A stretch of 64,000 nucleotides of DNA from Sipunculus nudus (taxonomy: Eukaryota > Annelida > Sipuncula > Golfingiida > Sipunculidae): assembly GCA_026874595.1 (NCBI GenBank), contig CM049313.1:22750008-22814007 (forward strand). Direction: 5' to 3'. This document shows, piece after piece, positions 24,720 through 37,210 of this stretch. The notes under the pieces are model-generated. The model was given only the letters and a program-made list of their open reading frames with translations, was not told where the DNA came from and did not search any database. Each line of letters starts with the position of its first letter. Position 1 is the first letter of the stretch. The translations under genes were made by a program, and so were the position numbers.

Positions 24720-24722
<3 letters not shown>

Positions 24723-25225
24723 CGTGAAAGTTATCGGCCACAAATCAGTTGAACGACCTCTGTATGGCTTATTGTTTGCAAAAAAAGAATGTATATGCAT
24801 GTGTGTGTCTGTGTTTAAGAGAGAGACAGAAGATTGGGAGAGAGAACGAATGGCGCTTCAGGTTACCTTCAAGATCTGCGCATGCGTACTCCTAGAATCA
24901 TCACAATATCAAGGTTGTTTGCCAAACAGGATAAAATTAAGCTTCCTTTGCGTCGTGATAAAAGATCTACCACTGGTACTTGACATCTTTCTCCACCTGA
25001 TAGCTCCTGTACCTCACCTGAAGTGTCACATGATTCAGCCGTACACGCACTTAACACTTAACGCACCTGTCATATGTGTATCTTATTGGTAACCTTTCTA
25101 TTTACTAGCGGGAACAGTTTACTTTAATCCTATTCTTACTAAAAAAATAGAACAGCGGTAGCAGTAGCACAGATATATAATAGAGCAGGGGCGGATCAAG
25201 TATTTTATGAAGGGAGATGGATAAA

Positions 25226-25302
<77 letters not shown>
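25226..25302. repeat. (TA)n microsatellite
   Basis: About 76 bp of TA alternation with one TTT interruption. It is followed at about 25360-25395 by a minus-strand copy of the GTTAACAGTGTTGTTTTTCT motif that accompanies the hammerhead candidates at 26.0 and 56.8 kb. Confidence 0.85.
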
Positions 25303-25305
<3 letters not shown>

Positions 25306-25665
25306 GGTAGTGTTACCCTCCGATGTAAAGTGCTCTATGGCCTACAGACTAGGCCAATGCGGTATAACTCTGAAGAAAAACAACACTGTTAACACATTCG
25401 CTGCCCAGCCAAATATTCCCCCAGTGCCACGGCCTGCAACAGTCTCGGGGAGGTCCGGAGGTCCGGGGGTTAGTAAGTTCTAGGTGTGAAAAGCTGATAA
25501 CGAGGGTGTGAAGTCCACCTGGTCCAAGGGCCATAAAACTTGCCTGAGGTGTTATGCACAGAAGGATGTCATAACCCTGTTCGGCCTAATTACCTAATTA
25601 GGCCTACAGCCAGAAAGGACTTCAAAGGAAACAAGCGCACACAAACACAGATACGCCCTCACATG

Positions 25666-25668
<3 letters not shown>

Positions 25669-25712
<44 letters not shown>

Positions 25713-25716
25713 AATT

Positions 25717-25785
<69 letters not shown>

Positions 25786-25797
25786 TGAGAAAGATTT
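25669..25797. repeat. Compound (TA)n-(GA)n microsatellite
   Basis: TA alternation (interrupted near 25709-25717) passes directly into GA alternation from 25743. Confidence 0.9.
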
Positions 25798-26050
25798 CAT
25801 ATGTTTACACCGGGACCGGGAAAGTCCATGCAGCGGTTCACGCAATTGCGGCTCCTGTACACACTCGGACCTTCGATATATTAGTTAAAATAATAGATGA
25901 AGATTTATAAAACGTCACAGTATCATGTATGATCATCAAAGTTCTAATGTCACTTCATCGATCTGGTAGAACTCGCGAGGGTTTGTTTCTTATTTTGGTT
26001 AATGATTACTATAAACTTTCAATTACACGTGCGGTTGGAATTCAAACCAC

Positions 26051-26098
26051 ATTCACCTGATGATCGGGTCGCATCCCGTGAAACAGACTGTTGTGAAT
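26051..26098 (+). ncRNA. Hammerhead ribozyme candidate, second class
   Basis: Core CTGATGA (26057-26063); stem II CGGG/CCCG (26065-26068 with 26075-26078) after a U/U mismatch; GAA 26080-26082; stem III ACA/TGT (26083-26085 with 26089-26091) with loop GAC; U17 at 26092. Stem I is ATTCAC/GTGAAT, six perfect pairs (26051-26056 with 26093-26098). The U/U pair at the base of stem II departs from the usual G-C, so activity is uncertain. A near-identical copy is at 56834-56881. Both sit just upstream of (TA)n. Confidence 0.5.
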
Positions 26099-26122
26099 TA
26101 ACAGTGTTGTTTTTCTACAGAG

Positions 26123-26125
<3 letters not shown>

Positions 26126-26177
<52 letters not shown>
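26126..26177. repeat. (TA)n microsatellite
   Basis: About 50 bp of TA alternation following the sequence CAGAGTTATA downstream of a hammerhead candidate. Confidence 0.9.
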
Positions 26178-26181
<4 letters not shown>

Positions 26182-26564
26182 GAGAGGGGGGAGAGAGTGT
26201 GTAAGAGCCCGCAAAGTCAAAAGAACGTTTTTTACATATTGCTATAAATTAATTCCCGGACACCAACATGCAGATTGACGAACGGCATGTTGAAATTGGG
26301 AAAGGCACGTAGTCCCTGCGGAATAACAGATGTTCAGATGCATGGATAAAACCGTAGCCCTTACAGTTACATGAAAGGGGGAAAAATGTAGTCCCCATAC
26401 TGAGTGACAGATGCTTGGTCGGAAGAATTGGGGTACGGGTCCCCATGCAGAGAATCAGGTGACGGGAAAATGAAGAGGAAAGCACTTGCTCGTACCTATT
26501 TTACCTGTTAAAGCATTATTTTCCATCCTCTCCAGAGACGACATTATATATACACCACTTATAA

Positions 26565-26650
26565 TTTAAGTTAGCTTGGCGGTCAAGGCGTTTGACTATG
26601 AGGTTTGATCCCCGCCGGTACACCTTCCTGGGTGCCAGGTTTCAAGGTTT
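26565..26650 (+). mobile_element. tRNA-derived SINE-like fragment
   Basis: A-box-like TAGCTTGGCGGTCAAGG (about 26571) and B-box-like GGTTTGATCCC (about 26601) are about 30 bp apart, as in tRNA-derived SINEs. The flanking sequence does not form a full cloverleaf. Confidence 0.4.
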
Positions 26651-26741
26651 CCCAGCCTGGTTGTATCATAAATTTTTTTACAGGTCCGGATGTGATGGGA
26701 CCGAAATCATAATTTCTAGTTACACTTGTATAAATAAACGA

Positions 26742-26744
<3 letters not shown>

Positions 26745-26787
<43 letters not shown>
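26745..26787. repeat. (TA)n microsatellite
   Basis: About 42 bp of TA alternation. Confidence 0.85.
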
Positions 26788-26793
<6 letters not shown>

Positions 26794-27194
26794 TTATATA
26801 TATAGTTATATATTATTGGTTCAGAGCCAAGATCGCACGTTCCTTATCACGCGTGTTTATTCCCTTATTAACGCCACTCACTGTGCGACGTGTAATATGG
26901 ACCTACTTAATTGTTTAATTTCCTCATCACGTGTATTTCTCATTAATTTGACAAATCTAGGTATGTGAACCCCATTATAATTTATACCTGCTAAAATCAA
27001 GTACACCGTGGGCTTGGACAGGAAGAAATATTCCTTCCTCGTGACACCTGCAGTGGAGCTGAACAAGGAGTCCGTATATACTGGTGTTAAGGTTACCTGG
27101 AGATTTTGGAACTTACAAGGAAGGATATACCGCCATTTGTTAGCTTATTGAGATCAGAAAGGAGATTATGTTTTCTCACGCGTTTATAATTATA

Positions 27195-29065
27195 ATAGAT
27201 GGCCTACCAATACGTATAGCCAGGGTTGCCCCTCATTGTTATGTAACAGATGACCAACCAACATGTAAAGCCAGGGCTGGCTCACCTTGTATATAATGTA
27301 ACAGATGGCCTACCAACATGTAAAACATGGGCTGCTCACATTGTACTGTAACAGATGGCCTAACAACATGTAAAAACCCGGACTGCCTAACATTGTAATG
27401 TTACAGATGGCCTACCAACATGTAAAGCCAGGGCTGTCTCACCTTGCACTGTAATAGATGGCCTACCAACATGTAAAGCCAGTGCTGTCTCACATTGTAC
27501 TGTAACAGATGGCCCAACAACATGTAAAGCCAAGGCTGTCTCACCTTGCACTGTAATAGATGGCCTACCAACATGTAAAGCCAGTGCTGTCTCACATTGT
27601 ACTGTAACAGATGGCCCAACAACATGTAAAGCCAAGGCTGTCTCACCTTGTACGGTAATAGATGGCCTACCAACATGTGAAGCCAGTGCTGTCTCACATT
27701 GTACTGTAACAGATGGCCCAACAACATGTAAAGCAAAGGCTGTCTCACCTTGTACTGTAAAAGATGGCCTACCAACATGTGAAGCCAGTGCTGTCTCACC
27801 TTGTACTGTAACAAATAGCCTAACAAAATGTAAAACCAGGGCTGTCTTAACGGGTACTGTAATAGATGACCTAACAACATGTAAAACCAGGGTTGCCTCA
27901 CATTGTAATGTAACAGATGGCCTACAAACATATAAAGCTAGGGCTGTCTCACCTATTATTGTAGTAGATGGCCTACCAACATGTAAAACCCGGGCTGCTC
28001 ACATTGTTATGTAACAGATGGCCTACCAACATGTAAAACCAGGGCTGCTCACATTGTTATGTAACAGATGGCCTACCAACATGTAAAACCAGGGCTGTCT
28101 CACCTATTATTGTAGTAGATGGCCTACCAACATGTAAAACCCGGGCTGCTCACATTGTTATGTAACAGATGGCCTACCAACATGTAAAACCAGGGCTGCT
28201 CACATTGTTATGTAACATATGGCCTACCAACATGTAAAACCAGGGCTGCTCACATTGTTATGTAACAGATGGCCTACCAACATGTAAAACCAGGGCTGCT
28301 CACATTGTTATGTAACAGATGGCCTACCAATATGTAAAACCAGGTCTGTCTCTCCCTGTTCTGTATTAGATGGCCACCCAACATATAAAGCCAGGGCTGT
28401 CTCAATTTGTACTGTAACAGATGGCCCGTCAACAAGTAAAACCAGAGAGCGGGGGGGGGGGGGTCTCATTGTAATGTAATAGATGGCCTACCAACATGTT
28501 AAGCTAGGGCTGTCTCACCTTGTACTGTAACAGATGGCCTACCATTATGTAAAAACAGGGCTGTCTCACCTTGTAATGTTACATATGGCCTAACAACATG
28601 TAAAGCCAGGGCTTTCTCACCTTGTACTGTAACAGATGACCTACCAACATGTAAAACCCGGGCTGCCTAACGTTGTAATGTTACAGATGGCCTACCAACA
28701 TGTAAAGCCAGGGCTGTCTCACCTTGTACTGTAACAGATGGCCTACCAACATGAAAACCCGGACTGCTTCACATTGTAATGTTAGAGATGGCCTACCAAC
28801 ATGCAAAGCCAGGGCTGTCTCACCTTGTACTGTGATAGATGGCCTGCCAACATGAAAACCCGGGCTGCCTCACATTGTAATGTAACAGATGGCCTACCAA
28901 CATGTAAAACCCGGGCTGTATCACAATGCAATGTAATAGAACGCTTACCGACATGTAAAACCAGGGCTGACCCTTATTGTAATGTAACAGATGGCCTACC
29001 AACATGTAAAATCAGGGCTGTCTCACATTATAATGTTACAGATGGCCTCCCAACATGTAAAACCT
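27195..29065. repeat. Minisatellite, ~50-51 bp unit, ~37 copies
   Basis: Head-to-tail copies of a unit containing AGATGGCCTACCAACATGTA, then AAGCCAGGGCTGTCTCAC and TTGTACTGTAAC. Full units are 51 bp; many have small indels. Sub-variants alternate in pairs (for example 27420-27730), suggesting higher-order duplication. The 51-bp length keeps some frames open but there is no coding signal. The array ends about 420 bp upstream of gene B's start codon. The copy number is an estimate from length. Confidence 0.9.
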
Positions 29066-29323
29066 ACATGTAAAATTGTATTCCGATCAAGAATGTTTTG
29101 TACTAAAACAGATGCCATACCACAAGTGGGGGATATACACAAGAAATGTGTTCAAACGCGAGGCATGATAATACGTTTAAATTAAATGCCTTTTTTATAT
29201 TAAATGAAAATTGGATGCACATGTAAAGCTCAAGTTTTGTTGATAATTCCGTGTTACTCTGCTAAATAAAACACACCAACACAAAACAACTCCCGCCACT
29301 TGTTACATGCAATATCAGCTCGA

Positions 29324-29383
29324 TGATTGGCTGGTTCACCGCTCACGTGATACAGAACGTCACGTAACGGCTGATGATATAAA
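29324..29383 (+). promoter_or_regulatory. Gene B proximal promoter
   Basis: Inverted CCAAT box TGATTGG (29324-29330), E-box CACGTG (29344-29349), and TATA box ATATAAA (29377-29383) in the context GATGATATAAAC, which gene D shares. The TATA box is 104 bp before the ATG, similar to gene A. Confidence 0.6.
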
Positions 29384-29486
29384 CGCCGGACCGGCGCACA
29401 TAAACAATCAGCTCAATAAATTTCCTTTTATTGCATAAAACATACGAAATAACAGGATCGAACGTGTATACCCTGTGTAAATCAAT

Positions 29487-29636
29487 ATGAAGTGTTACTT
29501 GATCCTTGGACTGGCAATCCTGATAGGATTCACTCATGGAGCTTGTAAGTACATTTAATACGTGTTTTTTAGATATATGTTGTAACTTAAATATATCCTG
29601 GTCGGAGAATTATATATGCAACAAACATACAGATGC

Positions 29637-29693
<57 letters not shown>

Positions 29694-31677
29694 GCATGTC
29701 TTTCAGGCTTCATTTCACTTGTTAAATCTATTTATGAAAGACATTTCCCAACTTCTCATTTTTTCATTCGTTTCAATGTAGCCTAGCTAAACCAAATATC
29801 CAAAACATGGTTTGCATGTTATACATACCAAAACTATTGTGTTTCTGTAATATTATAAAATTGATATTTTTAAATGAATTTAACACGGTCGATTTACATT
29901 TGATTATTTTCCTTTAAGCTCTATCAGAAGACCAGGAATATTTTGAGAGGAGCCTGAAGGAAGAGCTGGAAAATGTGTAGGTTTCTTTATTCAGTTCCAT
30001 TAATGACTGGTATCTACTTTATTCAGGTCCATGCTCCCACTGCATATTACCTATGTTTAAATGTCGATACGATTATTCCATCAATACCAAGCGGAAATTT
30101 TAAACCTCACTGAAATGCTCTCTTTGATAAAACACACAGTAGGGTTTGTTAGGTAACCTTTTAATGACTGTTACCACAGCTAGCTGTTGTAGTCTATACT
30201 ACACTCATGCGTTTGGTTACTTTACTCATGCATTTAAGATCCCAGTTTGGTTTAAACGTTCTATGCTGTGTTGGGCCTTTTAAGCTAGGTAGGTTTTCAT
30301 TCGACTATAATTTCAGGATGTGGCCGATTAAAAAAAAAACTTTATTCCGCTCTGACTTTGCCAATATATGTCCCCCTTGCCCCCCCCCCCCCCCCAAGAA
30401 AAAATCTCTCAAAAGGGAGATTCTCGGAGAATTTGCGTGTCTCATCCCTGCACCCTTATCGAACCATGGCAGGCTTATTTCTCCCAGTTTATAGAAACCG
30501 CTTATGGGGGCTACAATTAAGCGTACACATTTAACCCGGATGTAACATTTCGAATATCGAAATTATGTGTAAACCATTAGTAAATGAAACAAGATAAATG
30601 CATAGACTGTGGTATGTCGATATAACAGACCCGAACACTTAGCGTCAGTCGCCGCCAGCTAATGTCATAAGAATGGTTAAACAGGTCTGTTGAATCCACG
30701 AATACAAAACCAATCCAAATTTCTGTGAAATTTCATTGAATTTTATTATTTACATCAAGATTGAACGTAACAAAGCTGTGCCCTACTGTCGTGTATCATT
30801 CACAAACGGGGCTTCTTTGGGGAGCTCCTCGATGGTATGACAAAGCAACAGAGATAATTACCGGACTTGCCGGTCTGGTTGGGTTATCAGAAACCAATAA
30901 AAGGAGTGATACCGCCATGAATGATACCGCCGTGTCACGGTCCAAAATTGAAATTGAACTCAACAGATGTACATACTTGGGATAAGAATTAGAAAAATCA
31001 GCATTTAAAAATGGAGGCAATTACCTACGTAAAAAAAATTTAAAAGAGAAAAAGTACAAATCACGCCTGACGTACATGTTTAAAGTCGAGGATACTGAGG
31101 CATATTTGGTCGACTGATTATGTCGATTGATGACTAAAAACGGTGCATGACGTCGGCTAATATTGCTTGCTTGATGACTGGATAATACTCCGATTATCAT
31201 TCACTTTTTCCGCCGACGGAAAGCAAGAGCAGAATCATGTGACCGATAAAAGAGACAGCAAAAAGTTCTATATTCATGTATCAAACAAATGTATTTCTCA
31301 TAGCCAGACCAAATAATGGTCCGACGCTGATTCTGTCACACGACAGGGTACATATAAATCGTGTCTTTTATTAACCAGCCCAAACCCTCATTTTTTTTTC
31401 ATACGTCAAAGTCGGCATAATATGTCGGCTAACAACGCTCACTATGCTTATAAGTTATATTTGAGTCACTTGGGTGTTGACTCTTTCACTGTACTTGTTG
31501 TACTAACTTTGTGATAAAGAGCCTACATCCAGCACACCATGTTTTCGTACCGGTTTATTAAGAAACAGCTTGATAGTGAAGGTCATATCAAGGAGATATA
31601 ATATCTGCTTGTTCATATCATAATGAAATGGGAAAGAGGCTTGTTCTTATCTGTCTGAATTTACTGCCACGAAAATG

Positions 31678-31724
<47 letters not shown>

Positions 31725-31885
31725 ATATAATGTTACGGGGTGACATAAAAGCGGACCGAACTGTCTCGCTAGTGAAGCTTGCTTTTCTAGCGAAGCGGTT
31801 GGGACGCCGGTCTTGTGCGCCACCGGTCTGGGTTCGACTCCTGTATCGGCCGAGGATTTTCCCCTCATTTATTTGTCTTCGTAAC

Positions 31886-31924
<39 letters not shown>

Positions 31925-34245
31925 TGTGGTTGGCTTCTTATTCGCGAGGCTACCTTTTCCCAATACTCACGTTTTCGTCAAGGTTATAATTTCGTAATCA
32001 GTATCCTACCCTTAGTATATCCATAACCACATCGATTACACAATACGCACGCTAAATCCTCGGAATTTGACCCACAAGAACGAGTAGAAGTGCTTGTCGT
32101 CTATAGGCAAATAATTTAAAAAATCTTAATATTTATATATATGTATATCATAAAATAATTTATGATAACAATCTTCTGGTTACACATTACATAAAATATA
32201 TGTATTTCTTAAAAAAAACAATAGTTTTGCGAAATATATGTTTTAATTTATAATCTAAATCTCTTTTGCCTCTCGACTTTGAAACTTGCAGGCGTAGTCA
32301 CGTAGATAACATATACTAAGATAAAAATGAGGCTACACAATGAATGACCGTTCACCTGTGTTGATGAGACGTCTTTTTCATTTTCGCGATAATTTACCTT
32401 TTGCGAATTTTTCAAATTTGAAACCCTCGCGAAAAATAACCAAACCACAGTGGTTCATTTCACTCATTTCCTTTTTACCAGAAAACAAACGAACAGGTAA
32501 GAAAAAGGCGTATGCCACAGAGACGTAATTTTAGCAATGAATTCTTAACATTTATTTGTCTTTTCAGAGCTGACCAAGAAGTTTATGAAGACGAGCTGAG
32601 ACAGGAACCGCAGGAAGCAGATGAACAGGCACTGGAACCAGTTGAGGCAGGGGAAGATGATAAAGAGACAGAAGAAGACGAGCTAAAACCGGTACCACTG
32701 CCGATAGAACAGGAAGCAGACCAAGAGGCACCGGAACCGATTGAGGAAGCGGAAAATGAAGAAGAGACAAAAGAAGACGAGCTAAAACAGGTACCTCTCC
32801 CGATAGAACAGGAAGCAGATGAAGAGGCACCGGAACCAGTTGAGGGACCAGAAAGTGATGAAGAGACAAAAGAAGACGAGCTAAAACAGGTACCACTCCC
32901 GATAGAACAGGAAGCAGATGAAGAGGCACCGGAACCAGTTGAGGGACCAGAAAGTGATGAAGAGACAAAAGAAGACGAGCTAAAACAGGTACCACTCCCG
33001 ATAGAACAGGAAGCAGATGAAGAGGCACCGGAACCAGTTGAGGGACCAGAAAGTGATGAAGAGACAAAAGAGGACGAGCTACAACAGGTACCACACCCGA
33101 TAGAACAGGAAGCAGATGAAGAGGCACCGGAACCAGTTGAGGGACCAGAAAGTGATGAAGAGACAAAAGAGGACGAGCTACAACAGGTACCACACCCGAT
33201 AGAACAGGAAGCAGATGAAGAGGCACCGGAACCAGTTGAGGGACCAGAAAGTGATGAAGAGACAAAAGAAGACGAGCTAAAACAGGTACCACACCCGATA
33301 GAACAGGAAGCAGCCCAAGAGGCACCGGAACCAGTTGAGGGACCAGAAAGTGATGAAGAGACAAAAGAAGACGAGCTAAAACAGGTACCACTCCCGATAG
33401 AACAGGAAGCAGATGAAGAGGCACCGGAACCAGTTGAGGGACCAGAAAGTGATGAAGAGACAAAAGAAGACGAGCTAAAACAGGTACCACACCCGATAGA
33501 ACAGGAAGCAGATGAAGAGGCACCGGAACCAGTTGAGGGACCAGAAAGTGATGAAGAGACAAAAGAGGACGAGCTACAACAGGTACCACACCCGATAGAA
33601 CAGGAAGCAGATGAAGAGGCACCGGAACCAGTTGAGGGACCAGAAAGTGATGAAGAGACAAAAGAAGACGAGCTAAAACAGGTACCACACCCGATAGAAC
33701 AGGAAGCAGACCAAGAGGCACCGGAACCAGTTGAGGGACCAGAAAGTGATGAAGAGACAAAAGAAGACGAGCTAAAACAAGTACCACTCCCGATAGAACA
33801 GGAAGCAGATGAAGAGGCACCGGAACCAGTTGAGGGACCGGAAAGTGATGAAGAGACAAAAGAAGACGAGCTAAAACAGGTGCCCTTCCCCATACAAGAG
33901 GAAGCAGATGAAGAGGCACTGGAAGCAGAAAACGAGACACCTGATGCAGATGAAGCAGAGGTTGTGCCAGAAGCAGACGAAGAGGCACCGGAACCAGCTG
34001 AGGCGGAACTGGAAGAACCAGAAGGTAACAAATTGCGTCAAGCACGTTTTATATGTCAAAAGAAGGGAACAAGCTGCCACGGATTGTTCACTCATTGTTG
34101 TGGCACTTCATTCTGTGACATTGACAGCGTTACCTGCGTGGATTGTATTCCAAAAGGTTCCTCATGCCATCTCTTTAAGAGGAGATGCTGTGGGGGTAAG
34201 TGTGTCCGTAACAGGTGGTGGCACACGCATGGAACATGCAAATAA
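29487..34245 (+). CDS. Gene B: double-knot peptide precursor with 13 acidic repeats (3 exons)
   Basis: Exons 29487-29544, 29919-29976, 32568-34245 (1794 nt, 597 aa); all junctions are GT-AG and in phase. Residues 1-19 are the signal peptide. Exon 2 encodes SEDQEYFERSLKEELEN. From residue 55 to 483 (nt 32614-33900) thirteen exact-length 33-residue units follow, each with EADEEAPEPVEGPESDEET and a KEDELKQVPLPIEQ-type end. The first two and the last differ most; the middle ones differ mainly at K/Q and L/H. RQAR (529-532) is the furin-type site. The predicted mature peptide (533-597) has 12 cysteines: C-x6-C-x6-CC-x4-C-x6-C, Val-Asp, C-x6-C-x6-CC-x3-C-x11-C. The long acidic domain may neutralise or chaperone the basic peptide during secretion (inference). 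Exon 3 begins at TTTTCAG in intron-2 DNA that also holds a SINE. Confidence 0.88.
29641..29690. repeat. (CT)n microsatellite in intron 1 of gene B
   Basis: Fifty bases of perfect CT alternation about 95 bp after the donor; positionally equivalent to tracts in genes A, C and D. Confidence 0.9.
31677..31723. repeat. (CTAT)n microsatellite
   Basis: About 11 perfect CTAT units immediately left of the tRNA-like unit at 31731. Confidence 0.9.
31731..31886 (+). mobile_element. tRNA-like SINE unit in gene B intron 2
   Basis: Begins TGTTACGGGGTGACATAAAA and ends TTTGTCTTCGTAAC. The A box TAGCGAAGCGGTTGG and a perfect B box GGTTCGACTCC are in the right order. Homologous along its length to 19816-19972 (minus) and partly to 51635-51750. 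Confidence 0.7.
32614..33900 (+). repeat. Coding tandem array: 13 x 99 bp
   Basis: Thirteen units of exactly 99 bp within gene B exon 3, with the reading frame preserved in every unit. The inner eleven are close to identical at the nucleotide level, including synonymous sites, indicating recent unequal exchange or slippage. Confidence 0.92.
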
Positions 34246-34246
34246 A
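34241..34246 (+). terminator. AATAAA overlapping the gene B stop codon
   Basis: The stop TAA (34243-34245) lies inside AATAAA. Gene C's stop is likewise embedded in CAATAAAA. Whether this serves as the polyadenylation signal or the one at 34583 does cannot be told from sequence. Confidence 0.3.
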
Positions 34247-34431
34247 CTGATACAGGCACATCAGTTTTCTGATATTTGAAGCAAATGTTTTTTCTTCTTC
34301 TTATTATTAAGTGTACTGCATATAATTTGTACTTTCATAATATTTCTCACATATGTATGAAATAGAAAAGTGTATTTCCACCAACCACGATTAATTAAAG
34401 TAAAATGTAAAATAAAAACATAGAATCTGAA

Positions 34432-34433
<2 letters not shown>

Positions 34434-34509
<76 letters not shown>
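34434..34509. repeat. (TA)n microsatellite downstream of gene B
   Basis: About 75 bp of TA alternation about 190 bp after the stop codon, before an AATAAA at 34583-34588. Confidence 0.9.
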
Positions 34510-34511
<2 letters not shown>

Positions 34512-34796
34512 CCATTTATGCTATGTCAGTTATAATCTTTTTTCTGTATAACCATTATAGGTTTTATTGGAATCTTTACCCTAATAAATTAGTTTCCCTT
34601 TAAAATGTGTCATTATATTTACAATTTTCGTGTGTATTGTGTGAACTATCCTGTATTTGATTTATAGTAATCACCCGGAATGCAGATTTATATATGCTAA
34701 CGGCGTATGTTTGTGAGTGTCCGTTGTCCGGGACTCTTGAGTCGTTCTGTGTGTGATGTGTTTGTACATTTTTAGGTCAGTAATTTGTCGATAGGC

Positions 34797-34797
<1 letters not shown>

Positions 34798-34850
<53 letters not shown>

Positions 34851-34945
34851 CAGACAGACAGAAAGACAGGCAGACAGACAGACGGACAGAGAGTGAGAGA
34901 GAGTGAGAGAGAGTGTGTGTGTGAAGGAAAGAGAGAGAGCTATGA
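34798..34945. repeat. (GA)n / GACA-rich microsatellite
   Basis: About 50 bp of GA alternation followed by GACA/GAGT-rich imperfect repeats. Confidence 0.85.
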
Positions 34946-35604
34946 GTACAAAAAGAAAATGTTTTGACCTTGATTGATTTTTTAATTGTTATGAACTATA
35001 TTTCTGTGTTTTATTGTAAATATAAAGACCTTATTAGATGTATGCATAAGCACGCAGGTCCAGCATGAGAGCGGTCCAGTCCTGGTCAGGTCAATCTATG
35101 AGCGCTCCGGTATTAAAGGTGGAGCATTTATTTAAGCCAGTCCACTTTTTTCATACATGTAACAGTAATGTACCATGCAGAATGTATATAAATAAAATTT
35201 CTCATGCATACATTCTCTCCGCTTTACTCTCAGGCTTTCAGTGTAGCTCCTGAATAATACTCGTACACAATATAATAGCTTGCACATTTTATGTGGATTC
35301 CACATTTGAGCATTTTTCTGGGTCCCAGGGAAGTCCAATCTGACGGTTTGAAACTAAATGTGCTTATTTTTTTAATACATTTATTGTGGTTGAGGAGTTT
35401 TCTTTGGGAAACTAACTTTAAAACATAAACACATTGTCTTTAATAAGGGTTAAATTGTAAGGTGAAACTTATTAAACAAAACAAATTCATCTAATGCGCA
35501 AGCAAATAAATTAATGAAGAAGGGGTTCACCGATGCGAACCAGTCCAGTCCAAGGTTTCACTACCCGATATTCTGTGTCAGCGGTCTGGTCCATCCAAAA
35601 ATTG

Positions 35605-35730
35605 TTGACCTGACACCCGGCTTCTGTGGTCATGGGGCAGAGCACAGGGCTAAAAGCCGGGAGTTCGTGAGTTTGAATCTCAGCCGAGATGATGAGATTT
35701 TTCACATTCGACTAGGATGAGCACTCCGAA
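35605..35730 (+). mobile_element. tRNA-derived SINE-like fragment
   Basis: A-box-like TGGGGCAGAGCACAGG and B-box-like GAGTTTGAATCTCA about 45 bp apart, then GATGAGATTTTTCACATTCG. Matches the minus-strand copy at 6215-6325. Confidence 0.5.
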
Positions 35731-36734
35731 GGCTTAATTGGAAGACTTTAGTCGACATTCGTGCTACAATCACAAACAAGTGCGCCTTTCGGGGGGGGGG
35801 GGTTCTCGATGTTATTTATCAGCAATGGGGTTGACACACAGGATCCGCAGGAATGGTACAACGAGCCTAGTGGACGCCAAGATCATCGCGTGTCAGCCCC
35901 TGTCATGCAGTTCGATATCTGAATTGAATTCTGCAGATTTACGGGGTACGTAGTTAAGCAAGCATTAACAATGGAGGCGGTTACCTCCACCCGAAACAAG
36001 ATTTTTTAAAACATATTCACAAATTTGTGGAGCGGACCGGTCCACCTGTATGTGACATTATAAATATGTACATGTGTATGAATATACTTGTATATACCCC
36101 GATATTATAACTAAGCTGTCATTAAACCATGTTGCCATTTCTAGATTGACATCGGCTGGTGTTATAAAGTAACAATCTGTTGATGTTGTTATTGAAAGAC
36201 AATAAAAATAGGAAATGACACGAAATGTTCTAAAAATGAGAGCTAGATCATAAGATATTTTTTATTAGCTTGTAGACACAAATCACGGCACACGAACCTG
36301 CTTAAACGCTAGCTGGGTGGTGTGGATTTGGAACGGTAAACTCAGGAAACGTAGAAAGTCGGTTTTAAACCTGATTCATTATATTGCTATATTTAAACAT
36401 AAAATTTGGTTTTACGGTATAGTTAAGTATTTTAATTTTTCAACTTACAGTGAACGATTTACCAAGGGGTTTTAAGAATCGGCATAGTACACTGACTATT
36501 TTTTTTTTTTTGGGGGGGGGGGGTGATATATATATACAAACTCCATGCACTTAACTACACTTTAAAATCTCCAAGGTAAATTAACATTTTCATTTCACAT
36601 TTTAGCCTTACATTTACCAAACAAGGTGAAGGATATATTTCGAAGTTGTTTAGAAAAAAATGGCGACATTTCACTTTACGGATGGCCTATCAGTATGAAA
36701 ATTTTAAAACCAGGACTGACTTACATGAAAGAAG

Positions 36735-36860
36735 TTAATGACTAGGGGTGAACGATATTATCGTTGTATCGGTATATCGGGATGCCTTAATTCGCAAATT
36801 GCGTATCGCGATATGGTTTTCATATGCCGGTAATTTTCGATATTTAGTCTTACGTACCTT
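36735..36860. repeat. ATCG-rich low-complexity element (MITE-like)
   Basis: Starts ACTAGGGGTGAACGATATTA and continues with degenerate ATATCG/GCGATAT text. The same style of element occurs at about 56932-57010 and 62567-62642. Confidence 0.35.
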
Positions 36861-37210
36861 AAATTGATTTTTTTATATAAAAATAAAGTCTCTGTTACAA
36901 ATTTAGACATATGAAAGGGTTTGGCTTAGTGAAAGGCCGAACGTTGAACCACCGCGTCTAAGAGCAAGACTCTGGTCGTTTATCAGGAAATGTTTAATTA
37001 TAGGCCCTCAAAGGTCAAATTATCCCCACACAGTAACAGAATAACGTTCCAAACACAATCATAATAATTATTTAGTATTTATTAATCTCATCTCCTTACA
37101 GCTTGTGATAAACGCAGGAAGATCATATATATATTGTATGAAAGTGTTTCAATATATGCAGACTGTATGCGTGAAATCCTTTAGAATTTTCCATTCAGTT
37201 TTGCGCAATG

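Noticed and set aside
27401-27931. A 176-codon minus-strand ORF of 17-residue repeats (and similar ORFs to 29073)
   Set aside because: The minisatellite unit is 51 bp, a multiple of three, so frames stay open by chance. No signal, splice sites or conservation; neighbouring units with indels break the frame.
27195-29065. CRISPR-like array
   Set aside because: Units are contiguous and similar throughout with no unique spacers; eukaryotic minisatellite.
31731-31886. Possible genuine tRNA genes at the A/B-box units
   Set aside because: Only the internal promoter boxes are preserved; no complete cloverleaf can be drawn and several copies share extended non-tRNA flanks, so these are SINE-like repeats.
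32564-34045. Two minus-strand ORFs of 482 and 493 codons
   Set aside because: They are antisense shadows of gene B's 99-bp coding repeats; low-complexity Ser/Gly or Leu/Val/Pro composition with no independent support.
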